From NCBI GenBank assembly GCA_035048495.1, contig CM068544.1:15680138-15744137 (forward strand): a stretch of DNA of 64,000 bases, given 5' to 3'. Numbering within the stretch: the stretch's first letter is position 1; each line of letters opens with the position of its first letter. The notes beneath the pieces are model-generated. The model was not told the origin of the DNA. It worked only from the letters and a program-made list of their open reading frames with translations, and did no database searches. Position numbers and translations under genes: made by a program. This document shows, in pieces, positions 11,096 through 24,300 of this stretch. The DNA is from Euptelea pleiosperma. Lineage: Eukaryota > Streptophyta > Magnoliopsida > Ranunculales > Eupteleaceae.

Positions 11096-13277
11096 TTAAA
11101 CATGTTATCATTTTTTAATGCAAATTTTATCTTCAAATCATTTTTGAATCTTGAGAATCAATCTAACATAGATAGATGCCATGAAAAAACTATAGTACTA
11201 TTTGTATGGAAGGATTTTTGGTAAAGATGTTTTGAATTGATCATGACCACTTGTAATGATTATGAACATGCTATGTGGCCCCAGGTGGTGGACCACCATA
11301 CATTTTTTTTGTCTTATAGCATGTTTATTGATTTATTTGTTAGAACTTTAATGTTCAAAACTTGTTTTATGTTTATGTCTAACTTTACAAAGAGCTACCA
11401 CATGTTTATGTATAAAACATTTTACAGCAGCCATTTTTATACCCTAGAATCTAGATGTATCGAAATGAAAATTTAAAAGGTAGAAAATGCTGAATACATA
11501 CACCTTTCTATTTTAATTTGAAAAGTTTCCTTTATCACAAGCTTGGATTCTCAATTAGTTTTAGTAATTTCTTCAAAGTCGAAAAAAAAATTGCAATAAA
11601 CAATTCAGCTTGCACATCCAGATTTCTTGGATAAATTCATAGACATATTTTAGGAGAGGCCATAACGTTTTCTTTAGTGGGACCCACAGTGTTGTGGTCC
11701 GCCTCCATGGCTATTATTAGAACTGAACAACGAACGTGGCGACTAACCCACAACAAGGAAACCGTTGGCTGAAGGAAAAGAAAAGAAATAATAAAACGAA
11801 AAAACATGAATGACCAATCCGGACCGTTGATTCATTAATCTAGATGTTGAAGATTTTACCCTCGTCTAGGATGAAATGTAGCCTATAGATTAGATCTACT
11901 CTACAACTTTTTCAATATTTTTTTTATAACATTTTCATCCATAAATTGAGAAGCACAATCATGGTTCATAAGGCTACTCTCCATTGTAGACTATAGCTAA
12001 TCTCAGAGTTGGCCCACCAAGTGAATGATCTGGATCAATTTGTTGTTGGATTACCTCTCACATGTAAGAAACTGTAAGATCAATAGATATGCACCATAAG
12101 ACCCACCTATTGGACATTCAGGAGGACACGTGGAATTTTTTGTATGATCCGATCACTATGCACATTCAAATTCCAGATATCCATGCATGCGTACACATGC
12201 AAGGATGTGTGTACATTTTGCACTTTGATGCACCTATTGATATATGTCGAGTCCTTAAGAATCTAAAATATTTTGGCCAGATATTATCAAAACCTCAGCA
12301 TTTAAAATATCCATTAGGGTAAATTGTTTACAAATTGTCAAGGATTGCCACCTCCACATTTACTAAAGAGCTTGTCGGTAGTGATAAATGGAAAGGCAAT
12401 AGTAATCCAAACATCCTTGCCTTGGAACCATGGATCAATCTGGTGGTGTCCATAGTATAGCTATTTGAAATGTTTTACACGTGTCTTTTCTGCTCTCAAT
12501 TTTGGAATTATTTTTAGCAGATTTGGATCTGACCTTATCTAGTTGCCACTTGTTTGACATTTGTTTTCATTCATGATGATCACAATATTTGTTTGTCTTG
12601 TTATGTAAGAGTTCGATTTAGATAATAAATATGTCCATATAGTTCAATGACTCTTTTGAACAAAGAAGGTCAAAAGTAGTAATTGTGGGCCCCATCAATT
12701 GATCTTTCACATCAGAAAATTTGACTCATTGAATAAGAGCAAGTGTAGCCTTCTGATCAGAGATCTTTTGGGATCATTCACCATATTTTCTCTACTGGAC
12801 ACCAAAAGAATTTATGATAGCTTAGAACGTCAGGATCGTCTCATCATGTATACTTTTGTTCTGTAACCCGTGACTCCAACTGAATGGGAGTTATTCAAAA
12901 CATTAGACGGTAACAAAATGCTTAGAGGAATACATTTGTACCCATATCTTGTCATTCTTTTGGACGATAAGAAAAAGAGAAACAAAAAGTGAAGGAAAGA
13001 AGAGAAGGCGGAAGAATTGGTTTTGGGTCTGATTTGATGTGTGTCTCACACAACAGTAACTCCCAAAGTAAGGCAACATGTGTAAAAGAAGATTGTTTTG
13101 GGGGGCTGTTTTGGTGGTGGACACGAACACACTCCTCCTTGTTGTCCTCTTTTATTATGCTATACAATAGAGGCCCTGATTAGGCTTGGCCCCAATCAGT
13201 CCAACTTGTACTAAAGGACCAAGACTAGCCTATATGTAATGTAGAATTTATGGGCCGTGTAACCAGCCAACTCGAAC
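11096..13277. other. Intergenic sequence, nothing recognised
   Basis: AT-rich, with short ORFs of under 80 codons that lack family motifs. GTGGGACCCAC-type and GGCCCACC-type snippets near 11680 and 12013 suggest decayed MITEs. Confidence 0.5.
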
Positions 13278-13282
13278 ATCCT

Positions 13283-14794
13283 TGAAAAGTCTCGGTTGTC
13301 AAATCCCAAGAATACTTAGTTCTTCGGTAATATATATATCGTTGTGCCTCGAATCCCTTGAAGACTGAAGTATCAAAGATCAAGTGAACTTCGACAAAAC
13401 AAATCAAAGAAGGATTAAAGCTGAAGAAAAATTAACCCAAGTGTTCAAGATCAACTGAAGACAAAGTCAAGTGATCAAGCTCAATTGAAGACAAAGTCAA
13501 AAGCTCAAGTACGATCTCACTCAACGAACGTTCAACTATGAAGAAACTCGTGTTGCGGTTACTTACGTAAATCTAAGGATATACCGCGTGTTGCCAGCAG
13601 ATCTTGATTTACCCTATATGGTTCAGTGTTAGTTAGGAATTGTGTGTGTTGAGAAGATGAATTCTAAAAACTTTGGAAGTGTTCGGTTAAGGACAAAGTG
13701 GTCCGGCCGACTGGCCTTTATGAGCGGGCGATAGACCAAAAGGGTCTGGTCAACCCTAACTCTCGAGTTCAGAATTCTGGTGTGTAAACCTGAGCGGGCG
13801 ACCGACTAAAGGCTCGGTCGACCAAGGTCCGGTCGACCGGCCAATAGTGCGATTGACCCCACCCGTTTCGGATCTTGTTTGACAAAATCTCTTATGCGAT
13901 AATAAGCGCATTTTGGCCCTTCAAATAACTATATTCGGTACGGTTCTATTGATGGGAGGCATGCTTATAAATAAGAGCCCTCTCCCTTCATTAGAATTAA
14001 CCCAATCAAGAGATCTCTATACTACATTCTTTGATTATCATTCTTTAAGTTCAGAGATCTGAAATTTGTGAGAGCTTCACCAGAGCAAAGCTGAGTATTC
14101 GTTGTAAAGGCTTAAGAGTTTGGAAGACACTATTTTGTATTATTATTCTGCAAGCATCTTCTTCCAAGAAGAGGATTACTCTTGGCAGAGTGTCTCTTGG
14201 GCAATTTTTTTCTCCAAAGGATTTTTCATTCGATCGTATTCATCGAGAGGTAAGTGTTTCTATGATCCAATACCTTTTTGATAGAATTCAAAATTTATGA
14301 ACACTATATATTTTGTGATTGGTGAATGAGTGAGGACTCATCTAATGAGTTGTGGATTGTAGATCCATAAGAAAAGAATTTCTCTAATAGACTACTAGCC
14401 TAGGCTGACTCTCTAGGTGAGTGAGAAGCAATTCTCGTTAGATTGAGACTAAGTGTAATCTTAGTTGGTTGATTATTTATTTCAATTCGAAATGTTGTAA
14501 TGCATGATTGAAATAATATAATACTACTCGTGATGAGTATTTGACAGTGGACATAGGTCCGGAGTCACCAAACCACTATAAATCTGAGTCTCGTGTGATT
14601 GTGAATGTTTGCATATTTGTTTCTCAGGTTTTCCATATCTATGTTCTGTGGATGATTTATATTTTAATTGCTTGATCCTTTTCTGCCTTGTGTGATTGAT
14701 TATTTTTTAATCCATAAAGAATTCACAGAGGAATTAAAAATTGTCCTATTCACCCCCCTCTAGGACTTAACTTGGTAATTAAAAGGGAATTTCA
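13283..14794 (+). mobile_element. Sirevirus-like solo LTR, TSD ATCCT
   Basis: It begins TGAAAAGTCTCGG and ends GGGAATTTCA, flanked by perfect ATCCT copies (13278-13282, 14795-14799). The end carries the Sirevirus-like box CACCCCCCTCTAGGACTTAA (near 14751-14770). There is no internal domain. It carries GGTCGACC palindromes at 13815-13850. A short duplicated GAAGACAAAGTCAA lies at 13456-13500. It is inserted just upstream of Copia H. Confidence 0.85.
13684..13865. repeat. GGTCGACC / CCGGTCGACCGG palindrome cluster in solo LTR
   Basis: GGTCGACC occurs at about 13818 and as CCGGTCGACCGG at about 13830-13841, with diverged GGTCAACC, GCGGGCGA and GGCCGACTGGCC nearby. The position within the LTR resembles the CCAATCGATTGG cluster of the other Sirevirus-type LTR, with a different core. 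Confidence 0.6.
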
Positions 14795-14944
14795 ATCCTT
14801 AACCCAAGAACATCAATGGAGAGCCAGGATTTGGCCTATATATCTAACTATTGATCCATGATCCTGATCATCAAGATCCAGATGATCCCGACTTGAATTA
14901 TATTCAGTTAGACCATTCAGGGCCATAGACGAACTTCTTTAGCA

Positions 14945-16147
14945 TTTGTCGGCTCGATTTGGGGACTTTGAGCCAAGCACAATCCTCATACTTGGGAGCT
15001 TGTTAGAACCACAAGAAGTGATGGCAATCAACAAAAGAAAGAAAATTAACGTCTTTGTAAGACAATCAACAAGGATTGATGTCACTATAAGACAATTCAT
15101 TAACATAGTAGCGAATGAATTTTCAATGGTACGCTTGAAGCGTGGTCGACCCATTAGTTCAAAAGATAAACTCTCAGTAAGAAGATAATGAAAAAGATGT
15201 GTAATTCTCAAAAGGCGGGGATTGCAAAAGATGTGATTCTCAGGACACTGAGGACAGATGAACAAATGATATGACTCTAGCCGAAGTCGGCACTCTTGAA
15301 GAGGCCACACCTACAGAATAGAAGAAAATCTAAGGAATCGGAGAAATATGACTCCAACAGAAGTTGAAACCCTTGAAGAGGTCACATCTACAAAATAGGA
15401 TAAAATCTACAGAATAGAAAAAATGACTCCTACAGAAGTCAACACTCTTAAAGGGGCCATACCTATATAATAGGAGAATCCACCATCTCCGAACAGACAA
15501 CCCTCGAAGAGGCACATGTACCTGTGAATAAAGAGATCTCAATGAATAATATCTGTATGAGAGAAAAGTGAAATCATGATAAAAGTTATCAACAATGTAT
15601 TTGCCAGTAGCTTTTACCATCATAAAGAATGATGAGAATCCTAAACCATATACTATCGAAGAATATCAACATAAAAGTGTTCGGCCAAAGTGAAAAGAAG
15701 TAATCTAGATAGAGCTATATTCGCTAGTAATACATGAAGCATTTGGACTTGTAGTCCTAAACGCCTGAAGCCATTAAGCGTTTAAGTCACAAATGATCAA
15801 TATAGAGCCATAATCGCTAGCAACACGCAAAATATATATAAGGCATGACTCATAGCACAAGGTTTCTAGCAGAGACCCGATATCGATTATGAAGAAAATG
15901 TATTCCAATGCGATGAATACGACTATCATTTAGTTCTTAATTAGTTTGGTAGTCTCAGAAGGACTTGAAATATATCTTATGGAATATGGTTATAATATAT
16001 TAGCAAATATCTATTTGAAGGTCTTAGAAAGACTCAAACGGCCCGAAGCAAATAGTATGAAGCCACGTAGCATGCATATATGCAATTAAAGTACGACGAT
16101 TCTTGTATGGATTAAAGCAATTTGGATGCATGTAATATTATCGTCTC
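14945..16147 (+). pseudogene. Copia H pol, integrase-RT linker and RT N-terminal part (decayed)
   Basis: Plus strand with many stops and frameshifts. RLKRGRPISSKDK (15131 on) is the basic linker motif of a common Copia family. Three diverged repeats of a Thr-Glu-Val-x-Thr-Leu-Glu-Glu type segment follow (15275-15500). Then come remnants of the RT start (DENPKPYTIEEYQHK; FLISLVVSEGLEIYLM). It stops exactly at the TSD of the nested solo LTR and resumes at 23383. RT function is lost. Confidence 0.75.
15273..15500 (+). repeat. Three diverged 75-85-bp tandem repeats in Copia H linker
   Basis: Each unit has GACTCYARCAGAAGTY, then a CTCTTGAAGAGG-like core and an ATAGRAKAAAATC end. The copies differ by many substitutions. 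They probably reflect a repetitive Glu/Thr hinge of the polyprotein. Confidence 0.6.
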
Positions 16148-17105
16148 TGAAAGTAGAGTTTTTCCGCGTCGTTGGTTACGGAAACCCTAATATCAACACA
16201 TTTGTAATTAATCCGAGATTTTAATCCTGCAAAATATAGAATTTTGTATAGGGATTCGTGTCGGATGTCGATCCGCACTCGGGATTAGTCAGATGAGCAT
16301 GAATAAGAACACATAAAATGTCAGGAAAACTTGCAGAGAATGCACGCAACTTTATTCACTCGAACATGTTCTTACAATAAAAATCAAACAAAAGTAAACT
16401 AATCTAGGAAGCATGATTAAAAGAGAAATTTTTAGAGATAGAAAAATGGAGAAATAGATAGATAGGATGATTCCTAGAGAGAGAGAATGAATGAAAAGAA
16501 GAGAAAGAAAGATGTCTCTAGAGAGAGAAGATGCTCTCTAGAGAGATAAAAGGTGAGAGAGAAAGAGAATAGGGAATTTTAGAGAGAGAGAAAGAAGAGA
16601 ATGAAGAGAGAGCTAGAGAGAGAAAATCTTACTAATATTCTCTTACCATGAGATTGACGATAGAAGAAGCCTTGGAAATGATTGGTTGCAGGGTGGTGAT
16701 AATGGAGGATGTTGGTGTTGTAGCGTTTAACACCAGCAACTAAAGGTGATCTGGCCAGTTGCTTGAGAGCTCAAGGACTAGTGAAGGGCAGGCCGTGGAT
16801 GATGACTTGCACTTATGTGAACGGCCAAGGTTTGAGAGGGAAACCGATGGTAGAGCTCGCTGGTGAAGAGCACTTGCAGGTTGTGCTGAGTCGAGGGCGG
16901 TGCAAAGAGGAGGTGCAGGTGAGATCTCCGGCTTGATTGGTGGCTGAGCTCATCCAAGGAGTGGAGAAGCCTGACCGGAATATACCTAAGTTGCAGGTTT
17001 CTGGGCAGCAGGATGTTGTGAGATGACAGACCTTGAGAAGCAAGGTTTGTTGGTGGTGCACCAGTGGAATTAAAGAGCACCTGCAGGTGCTGTCCAGCAA
17101 GGAGG

Positions 17106-20100
17106 TGATATTCGCTTAAAAGTGCTTATTTTAAGCCATTATCCTTTAGCGTTATCACACTCTCCTACATTAAACTTCGTTATTTATACACTTTTCTACG
17201 GAAGAGTCTCTTTCATTGCGTAGAATACACTTTTCTGGACGAAATGGTATATTTGCATGCTTTAAACGCATTTCTGGAAGTCTAGATATGAAGCCGTTTC
17301 GATTAAGTCTCATTACGCGCTTTTCTCTCGCAGGAAACCCGATCGGGCGATTTTTGAGACTTACAGGCCCACGATCAACCATAAGAAGCCTACTATCAAA
17401 GCTTAAAGAGCCAACAGGCTATGACTAGAAGATACAGGCCAAGTACGGGTCAAGTCAGAGGATCGTAGAACCAAATAAAGAACCAAGAGAGAGGCAAAGT
17501 TGAAGACTAAGAGACGGGCCAAAGTGATTAAAAATTGCATCAAATGACATAAATTGACGGCTTACGTGATTGGTGAAGCCGACTGAAGATTACATTGAAG
17601 ATCAGGGTTCAAGACCCTCCGCCAGCTCTTTTACATTTATTTTGTATCATTTTCTCTCCCCTCTCTCTTCCATCTCTCTAATTGCCTCCATCTCACCACC
17701 CTATCATCCATTTGACCATCCGATCATCCGTTCTAACCCTTTGATCTCCATCATCTAACCTCTGATCTCTTCTCCTCTAGCTCTATCACATCTCCCATAG
17801 CTTTTCCACCGTTAGATTTTCAATCAGACCGTTAGATCGCTCATTGGACCGTTGGATCTCTCCAGATCCGACGGTTCGTCAATCTTGGGACTAACCAAAT
17901 CATCGATCCACTCATTCATCCCATGGCCCATGGCCCATGGCTCACTAGCATTCTTTGGACCCCCATGGCCTTCGCCAATCTCGACCCCATCTTAATATTC
18001 AAAGGGCCCACTTGAGAAGCCCAGTGAATAGGCCCAACTCAAGCTCTAAGTCTATGGCCAAGTGGCTGACAAGCATCCAAAATTCAAGGCCATGGCCCAT
18101 GGCCCACGGCCTTCACCCATTTAATATCCACGGATTCTCAATAACCCATGTGACCCCATAGAGCCCCAAAGCCAAACTTACATGGCCAAGGCCTCACTTG
18201 AATAAAGTGGGCCAAGGCTTCACTTCAATAGAAGGGCCCATGGCCTTTTGAGCCCACATCATGAATGTGAGAGAATTGGTCTTCCTTGACCATTTCTCTC
18301 TCTTCATTCCACGAAACCCCCATAGCATTCCTCTAACCTATTCTCCTAATATCTCTCTAACTAACCCTCTCTCTCTCTCAAATAGCACGGACTCATGTTG
18401 ATTGTTGTTCCTCCACCTTCACAAAAACGGGCTCACTACCTTGCTGTTGGTGCACCTCACAATGGCTGCTCATTTCCTTTCCGGGCAGCAACCATCCTTT
18501 CCAACCATCATCCTCCATTGGATCTCCTCCACGGTATGGGAGGATGTGCTGGACAGCACTTGCATCCAGCAACGCCGTGGGAACTCTCTACCACCGTAGA
18601 GGCTTCCCTTGCTGCAAAGACGTGAGCTCCTCCTCCATGAAACCTGCAACTCAGTTGTAGGTCTGAAATGCTTAGCAGCAAGGTCACCACTAGTCACCTC
18701 TTCCTCCACAAACTGGTGTACCGAACCAGCAACCTTCTCGTCCGTTTGAAATCCAACCCAACAACCTCTCCTCCACGTTGCTGTCTCCAATAGCCACCTA
18801 CAGCTATTCCGCCACAGCACCTATGTGCTTTCTCCCAGAAAATCGTAGCCTGCAACATGCCCAAGGGATGTGTGCCACCACTAGAGTAGCATAGTCCAAA
18901 CCGCTTCACCATGCTGCTCGTATTCCTTCAAACGGTTTGAGAAAACCGTCAGCCTCCTCCCTTCTCTCCCACCGTTGCTGATTCGACTAGCACATCAGCA
19001 ACTCCTCTAGCATCGTCTTCCTCTTCTCTCTGGTGAATCACGACCACCTGCTGCTTGTGCCTCCACAGACCTGCAAACAACTAAGTTGCAGGTCTGCAAC
19101 TTCAGCTCAACACCGGCCAGCAAGGGTTGCAGATCTGCCAGCATCTCAGCCTCCTCCCGCATGTACAAACTCTACCATTACAGCCCACCTGCAAATTCCG
19201 ATCGATTTCCTCCATGGAAACCGACCACCTCACCGTTAAGGACCAGCACCCTCTCCTTCTTCTTCTTCTTCTTAAAGGCTACAACTTGCAGGCCGTGATC
19301 AATTCATTCTTAGGCTCCTCCTTCGGAAGGAGAACCAGCAGCCCCTCACCTTGCCGGCCAGCAATCTCCCCCACGTTCTAACTCCCTTTTGGCCACTAAG
19401 AAAAGAGGAGCCGTGGGCTCCTCCCCACGATCTCCTTCTTCATTTTTCCGGCCACCAAACCAGCAGCTCTCCTTTCCCCAGCCAACGCTCCACCTTCTTT
19501 ACTTGCAGACCAGCAAGTTCCCTCCTCCTCTGCTCCACCATGGACTGTACTTTCTGGTCGGGATCCACTTCTCCACCTGCTACAATCCCATCCACTTCTT
19601 CACGGTTTAGCCGTGATGCATCTGTGGTGCTCCTCCCATCTTCCACGTCTCCACTAGCAAAACCTGCAACTCTAGCCAACTCAAGTCGTTGCACGAGCAA
19701 GCCGACTTGCTCTTCACTTTCTATAGAGGAGATCAAGATCTCCTTGTGCGTGTGCACCCCAGCAAGCTTTCCTCACCTGCTCCATTTGCTCCTCTCCTTG
19801 GCGCACAGCTGCATCACCGTGTGGATCTCCAACAACCACGGTGTTGCACATCCCTGCAACTCCGAGTAGGCTGTACGCCTTCACCACCTTCACCACAGTC
19901 ATCATCTTCACTGCCCTCATCACACTCCACCATCTTCTTTCACTGCCAAGCAACTCACGGTCTCTCCTCTTCAAAAGTGGGTCTTCAAGTTACTGCCTAA
20001 TCCGTTGACAACTTCTTCCTCACGGACTGCACCATGGCCAGCACCCTCACCGGACCACCACTTGGGATCCTCCTTCACGGGCAGCACCCTGCTTCCTCAT

Positions 20101-21642
20101 TCTCCATCCTCTATCTAGAGCTCTCCACCTGCTGGTGCTCTAGCAACATGCACCAATCAGTTGGGCTCCTCCAACAGCCATCACCATGGCTTCTGTGGCT
20201 GCAAAGCCGCACCACTACAGCTTGTGAAAGGTGCTGCCCTCCCCAAGGACTGAGCACACCATCATTGGTGCACACCACAGCCACGTTCTCGACCATACAA
20301 CCACTACGGCCATCCACTTGGCTGAATCTCACCATCTTCATGGTCATGCATCATCCATCATGCATGACTGATCACCATCATTAGCAATCTCCTCCATCAC
20401 GTTGCCCATATAACCTCCGGTAAGTCTCAAGAGGTACTTTCTCTCTCTTCTCTTACTTTCTCTCTCTAGGATTTCTCCTCTCTCTAGAAATCCTAGTTTC
20501 TCTCTCTACATTTTATTTTCTCTCTCTCTTTCTCTAACGGACATGGAAGGGACGTCTCATCCCTAAACCTGTGTCCAAACCCTCACTTTCTCTCTCTAGA
20601 GTTAGTGACTTTCTCTCTCTACCTAGTTTCTCTCACTTTCTCTCTCTAGATGACATGGAAGGGACGTGACATCCCTAATCCCATGTTCTGTCTCTAGAGT
20701 GAGATTTCTCTCTCTAAGTCTATTTTCTCTCTCTAGATCCTCTCACCACTTTTTCAGGCCGATCGCCTCTTCACTTGGCCGACTCCTTTCGGCGAGTGAA
20801 AAGGTGAGCTTCTTAGGGCACATTATCGTACATTTGCTAATTCACATCTACCTTGTCGGCCGATAAGATCCGATGTGGATTCCATGATTGAGCAGCATTC
20901 CATGAAATTTGGTCGATCCTCTTCTTGATCGGTAGCGCCCTTAGCTCCAAAGGTCATGGGATGCTTCTCTGTCAAAACCCTTCTTCACGATTGAAGCATT
21001 CATCGAAGTCTTGGATGATCCTCTTCTTGATCGGTAGCGCCCTTAGCTCTGAGATTTCAATGGACGTTTCTTTCCCTTATCCCTTCTCTCGATTGAGCAG
21101 CATTCCATGAAATTTGGACGGTCCTCTTCTTGATCGGTAGCGCCCTTAGCTCCAAAGGTCATGGGATGCTTCTCTGTCAAAACCCTTCTCCACGATTGAA
21201 GCATTCATCGAAGTCTTGGACGATCCTCTTCTTGATCGGTAGCGCCCTTAGCTCTGAGATTTCAATGGACATTTCTTTCCCTTACCTCTTCATCTCTCAA
21301 CCCTTTACATGCTTTCTTACATGCTTTCTTTATTTCTGTTATTTTGATTAATGTACGCACTCTTTGATGATTAATGAAGTTGATTTTGATATTTTGGTGT
21401 TCTGAATCTCAAATGAATGTTGTTTTTAAATCGACTCGCCCTTCTCATCTCTTCTACCATTCTCATTTCTCTCTGTATATTATTTGTCAGTTTTAATTCC
21501 TTATTGTGCTAACTCACACTGAGTGCGGATCGACATCCGACACGTACTGCTATATAAGTTACATTTTGCAGATAATCGAATTTTATAAATATTGTTGAAG
21601 TTAGGGTTTTCGAATTGACGACACGGAAAAATCCTTCTTTCA
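17106..21642. mobile_element. Solo LTR (copy c), 4.5 kb, inverted and nested in copy b
   Basis: It begins TGATATTCGCTTAAAAG and ends CCTTCTTTCA, i.e. the reverse of copies a and b. It is flanked by GGAGG (17101-17105) and GGAGA (21643-21647), a 4-of-5 TSD match. It is 1.8 kb longer than its relatives, partly from a 205-bp tandem duplication and an expanded CT/Pro-codon-rich middle (18300-20400). The many Ser/Pro-rich ORFs here look like low-complexity artefacts. Confidence 0.8.
20886..21295. repeat. 205-bp tandem duplication with ~100-bp subrepeats
   Basis: GATTGAGCAGCATTCCATGA starts at 20886 and again at 21091. Within each unit CCTCTTCTTGATCGGTAGCG occurs twice, so there are four copies about 100 bp apart. 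The copies are almost identical, so the duplication is recent. Copies a and b lack it. Confidence 0.9.
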
Positions 21643-23382
21643 GGAGACGACGTCTTTTGATGGAGATCCGGCAATGGAGGAGTATGGTGGTGTGTTTTTT
21701 TTTTTAGAGGGGCGGCTGCAACTCCTCTTCTTGCCGTTAGAGGAAAAGAGGGCCCAAGAATTAGTGGCAAAAGAGGGTTGCAGGGCGGTGCAGGAGGGCA
21801 AAAACCACAAGAGGGCATTACTAGACAGTGCAGGAGGGCGGAGATCGCAGGAGGGCGGAGCAGCAACGTACAGCGAACCGAGTTCGCAGGTGAGACGATC
21901 ATGGCGCGTGGGCAGCTGCTGTAGCAGCAAGCACTGGTGAAGAAGATGAGATCAAAAGAGAAGATAGAGAAGATAAGGAAGAAGAAGATGTTGAAGAAGG
22001 CCAGAGTTGTAGAACTCCGATCGGAGAAAAAAAAAAAAGAAGAAGAGGACAAAGAACAGCAAGAAAAGAATAAGAGGAGGAGAGAAGGGCGGAGAGGCAA
22101 AGCAGATGGCGGTGGCAAGCACAGGCGGAGAGAGGCGGTGGTGGAGTGTGCAGGCATGCTTGACGGACTGGTTCAGTCCGCCAGAGAAGATGAAGATGAT
22201 GAAGAACAAGAAAAAGAGAGAAGAAAGAAGGAGAAGAAGAATGGGAAAACGTGGGGGGAGTTTTCGGGGAAAGAGAAGATAAGAAATGAGGGGGATTAGG
22301 GTTCCAAAGAACCCTTCTCTTCTCCTTAATAAACCTCCCACTTTCCTTTAATGAAAAATGGGGTTTTTAAAAATAAAAAATATATATATATATATTTTTT
22401 TTAATAAACCCTTCTCTTCTCCTTAATATACCCCCCTTTTTTTATTTAAAAATAATTAATTTAAAGCATTTGAAAATCGCGAGGTCCACTAAATGGTCGG
22501 GCCACGGATCGATGATGATGGGCCCGGCTACTGGCCCACATGGATTGATGATGTCCATCGTCTCACAAGATAATGTGACAGACAATTTGATGATGATCGG
22601 ATGGATGGTGACTTGATTGGGACCCAGATTGGTAGATCGACGGATCTAGAGAGATCCAACGGTCCGGTGGAAGATCCAACGGTCCGATTGAAGATCCAAT
22701 GGTCAGAAAGCTAAGGGAGATGAGACAGAGCCAACGGACAAGAGTTCTGAGGTTAGGTCAATAGATCTGAGGATCAGGTGGTGATGTATAGGGAGATGAA
22801 GAGAGACGAGAGAGAAATAGGAGAAATGAGAGAGAAAACTCTATAAACTATAGAGATAATTGCTGGAGGAGGGTCTGGAACCCTAGTTTTCAATATGTTC
22901 TCTTTTCAGGCTTTGCCAGCAGAGTAAATTATCATTTTCTTTTCATTTCATGTGGCTTCGACTGCTTTGGTCCGTCTCTTGGTCATCGGCTCTCCATCTC
23001 TCTTGGTTCTTTGGACCGGCTCCGTGATCCTCTGACTTGACCCGTACTTGGCCTGTATCTTCTAGTCATAACATGTTGGCTCTTTAAGCTTTGATATTAG
23101 GCTTCTATGGTTGATCGTGGGCCCACAAGTCTCGAGAATAGCCCGATCGAGTTTTCTGCAAGAGAAGAGCACGTAATGAGACTTGATCATAACGTCTTTA
23201 TACCTAGACTTCCAAAAATATGTTTAATACATGCAAATATACCATTTCGTCCAGAAAAGTGTGTTCTGCGCAATAAAATAGACTCTTACGTAGAAAAGTG
23301 GATAATTAGAGCAGTTTTACGTAGGAGAGTGATAACGCTTAGAAAATAATAGTGGAAAATACGTACTTTTAAACGAATATCA

Positions 23383-23960
23383 GTCTCAACTAATACCTAA
23401 TAAAAGAATGATATATTTACAAATCACATATGCCCGTACGAGCATCTTTCATTAAGAAAGTATAAACCGAATTTGTCATTATCGTGTGTATGTAGACGAT
23501 CTAAATCTTGTTGAGACTCTTGAAGAGCTCACAAAAATATTCGTATACCTTAAAAAATAATTCTAGATGAAAGATCTTTGAAGAAATTTTTTTTTTGTCT
23601 TGGCCTACAAATCGAACATATCTCCCAAGTAGGATTCATGTCCATCAATCAACATATACTGAAAAAGTCCCGAAGCGCTTCGATATGGATAAAACTTACC
23701 CACTAAGTTCTCCAAATTGTTATTCAATCACTTGAGACCAAGACAGATCCCTTTCGTCCTCAGGAAGACAAATAAGCAATTCTAGGCTCCATAGTATTGA
23801 CATCCAGCAGCTACAATCAAATGACAATCTTGTAGATATATTCCTCAAGACGCTACCTATTTTAATGTTCAAGAAATTGATATACTGCATCAATATGCAT
23901 TGACTCCACGGATTTTCTTGTTGACATGCTCATTTGCTCATACCAATCCACATCAAGGGG
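23383..23960 (+). pseudogene. Copia H pol, RT catalytic part (decayed)
   Basis: The continuation of the pol interrupted at 16147. It has VYVDDLNLVETLEELTK (catalytic YVDD at 23489-23500), then LGLQIEHISQVGF, then DPFRPQED. Stops follow within a few codons of YVDD. The order fits the same Copia family as the 14945-16147 part. Confidence 0.8.
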
Positions 23961-24096
23961 AACATTCTAGTAATGGGAGCTATTATTCTCATAGACATTT
24001 TGTGTACTACACTCTTTTTCCTTCGATCAAGTTTTATTCCACTGGATTTTTCTGACAAGGTTTTAACGAGGCAGTTTTCATAAGCGGCAGACATCC

Positions 24097-24300
24097 AAGG
24101 GGGAGTGTTGTAATTGTAATGACTATAACTGATGGCTGACCGCCGCTCTTCTTACATCGGCTACAATATCGCCATCAATATTGTAATGTCCCAATCAAGG
24201 GCTATATATATGTATACGAAAGGAATAAGAAATCCATTTCGTTCACAACAATTTCCTGTTTATTTGACTTTTTTATCGTATTTCAAGTTCAAAACAGATT
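24097..24300 (+). mobile_element. Copia H PPT and 3' LTR (end uncertain)
   Basis: The PPT AAGGGGGAG (24097-24105) is followed by the LTR start TGTTGTAATTG. The preceding non-coding stretch (TTTTGTGTACTACACTC..., TTTTAACGAGGCAG) is typical of this Copia family. A TATATATATG-type core promoter lies near 24200. The 5' LTR is not in the window or has been lost. Confidence 0.65.

Larger units (their letters stand above)
16148..23382. mobile_element. Solo LTR (copy b), TSD GTCTC, interrupted by copy c
   Basis: It begins TGAAAGTAGAG and ends GAATATCA, flanked by perfect GTCTC copies (16143-16147, 23383-23387). The two parts, 16148-17105 and 21648-23382, total about 2.69 kb, close to copy a (2.75 kb). 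They share blocks with it, for example GGGCCCGGCTA followed by TGGATTGATGATGTCCATCG. Copy c is inserted in the middle. The whole unit splits the Copia H pol. Confidence 0.85.

Noticed and set aside
18395..20384. Several Ser/Pro/His-rich ORFs of 60-170 codons on the plus strand
   Set aside because: They lie inside solo LTR copy c in low-complexity CT-rich DNA, overlap in all frames and show no domain; the shorter related LTRs lack them.
21501..22341. Overlapping ORFs on both strands (up to 218 codons)
   Set aside because: Purine/pyrimidine-biased low-complexity sequence across the junction of solo LTR copies c and b; composition alone keeps the frames open.
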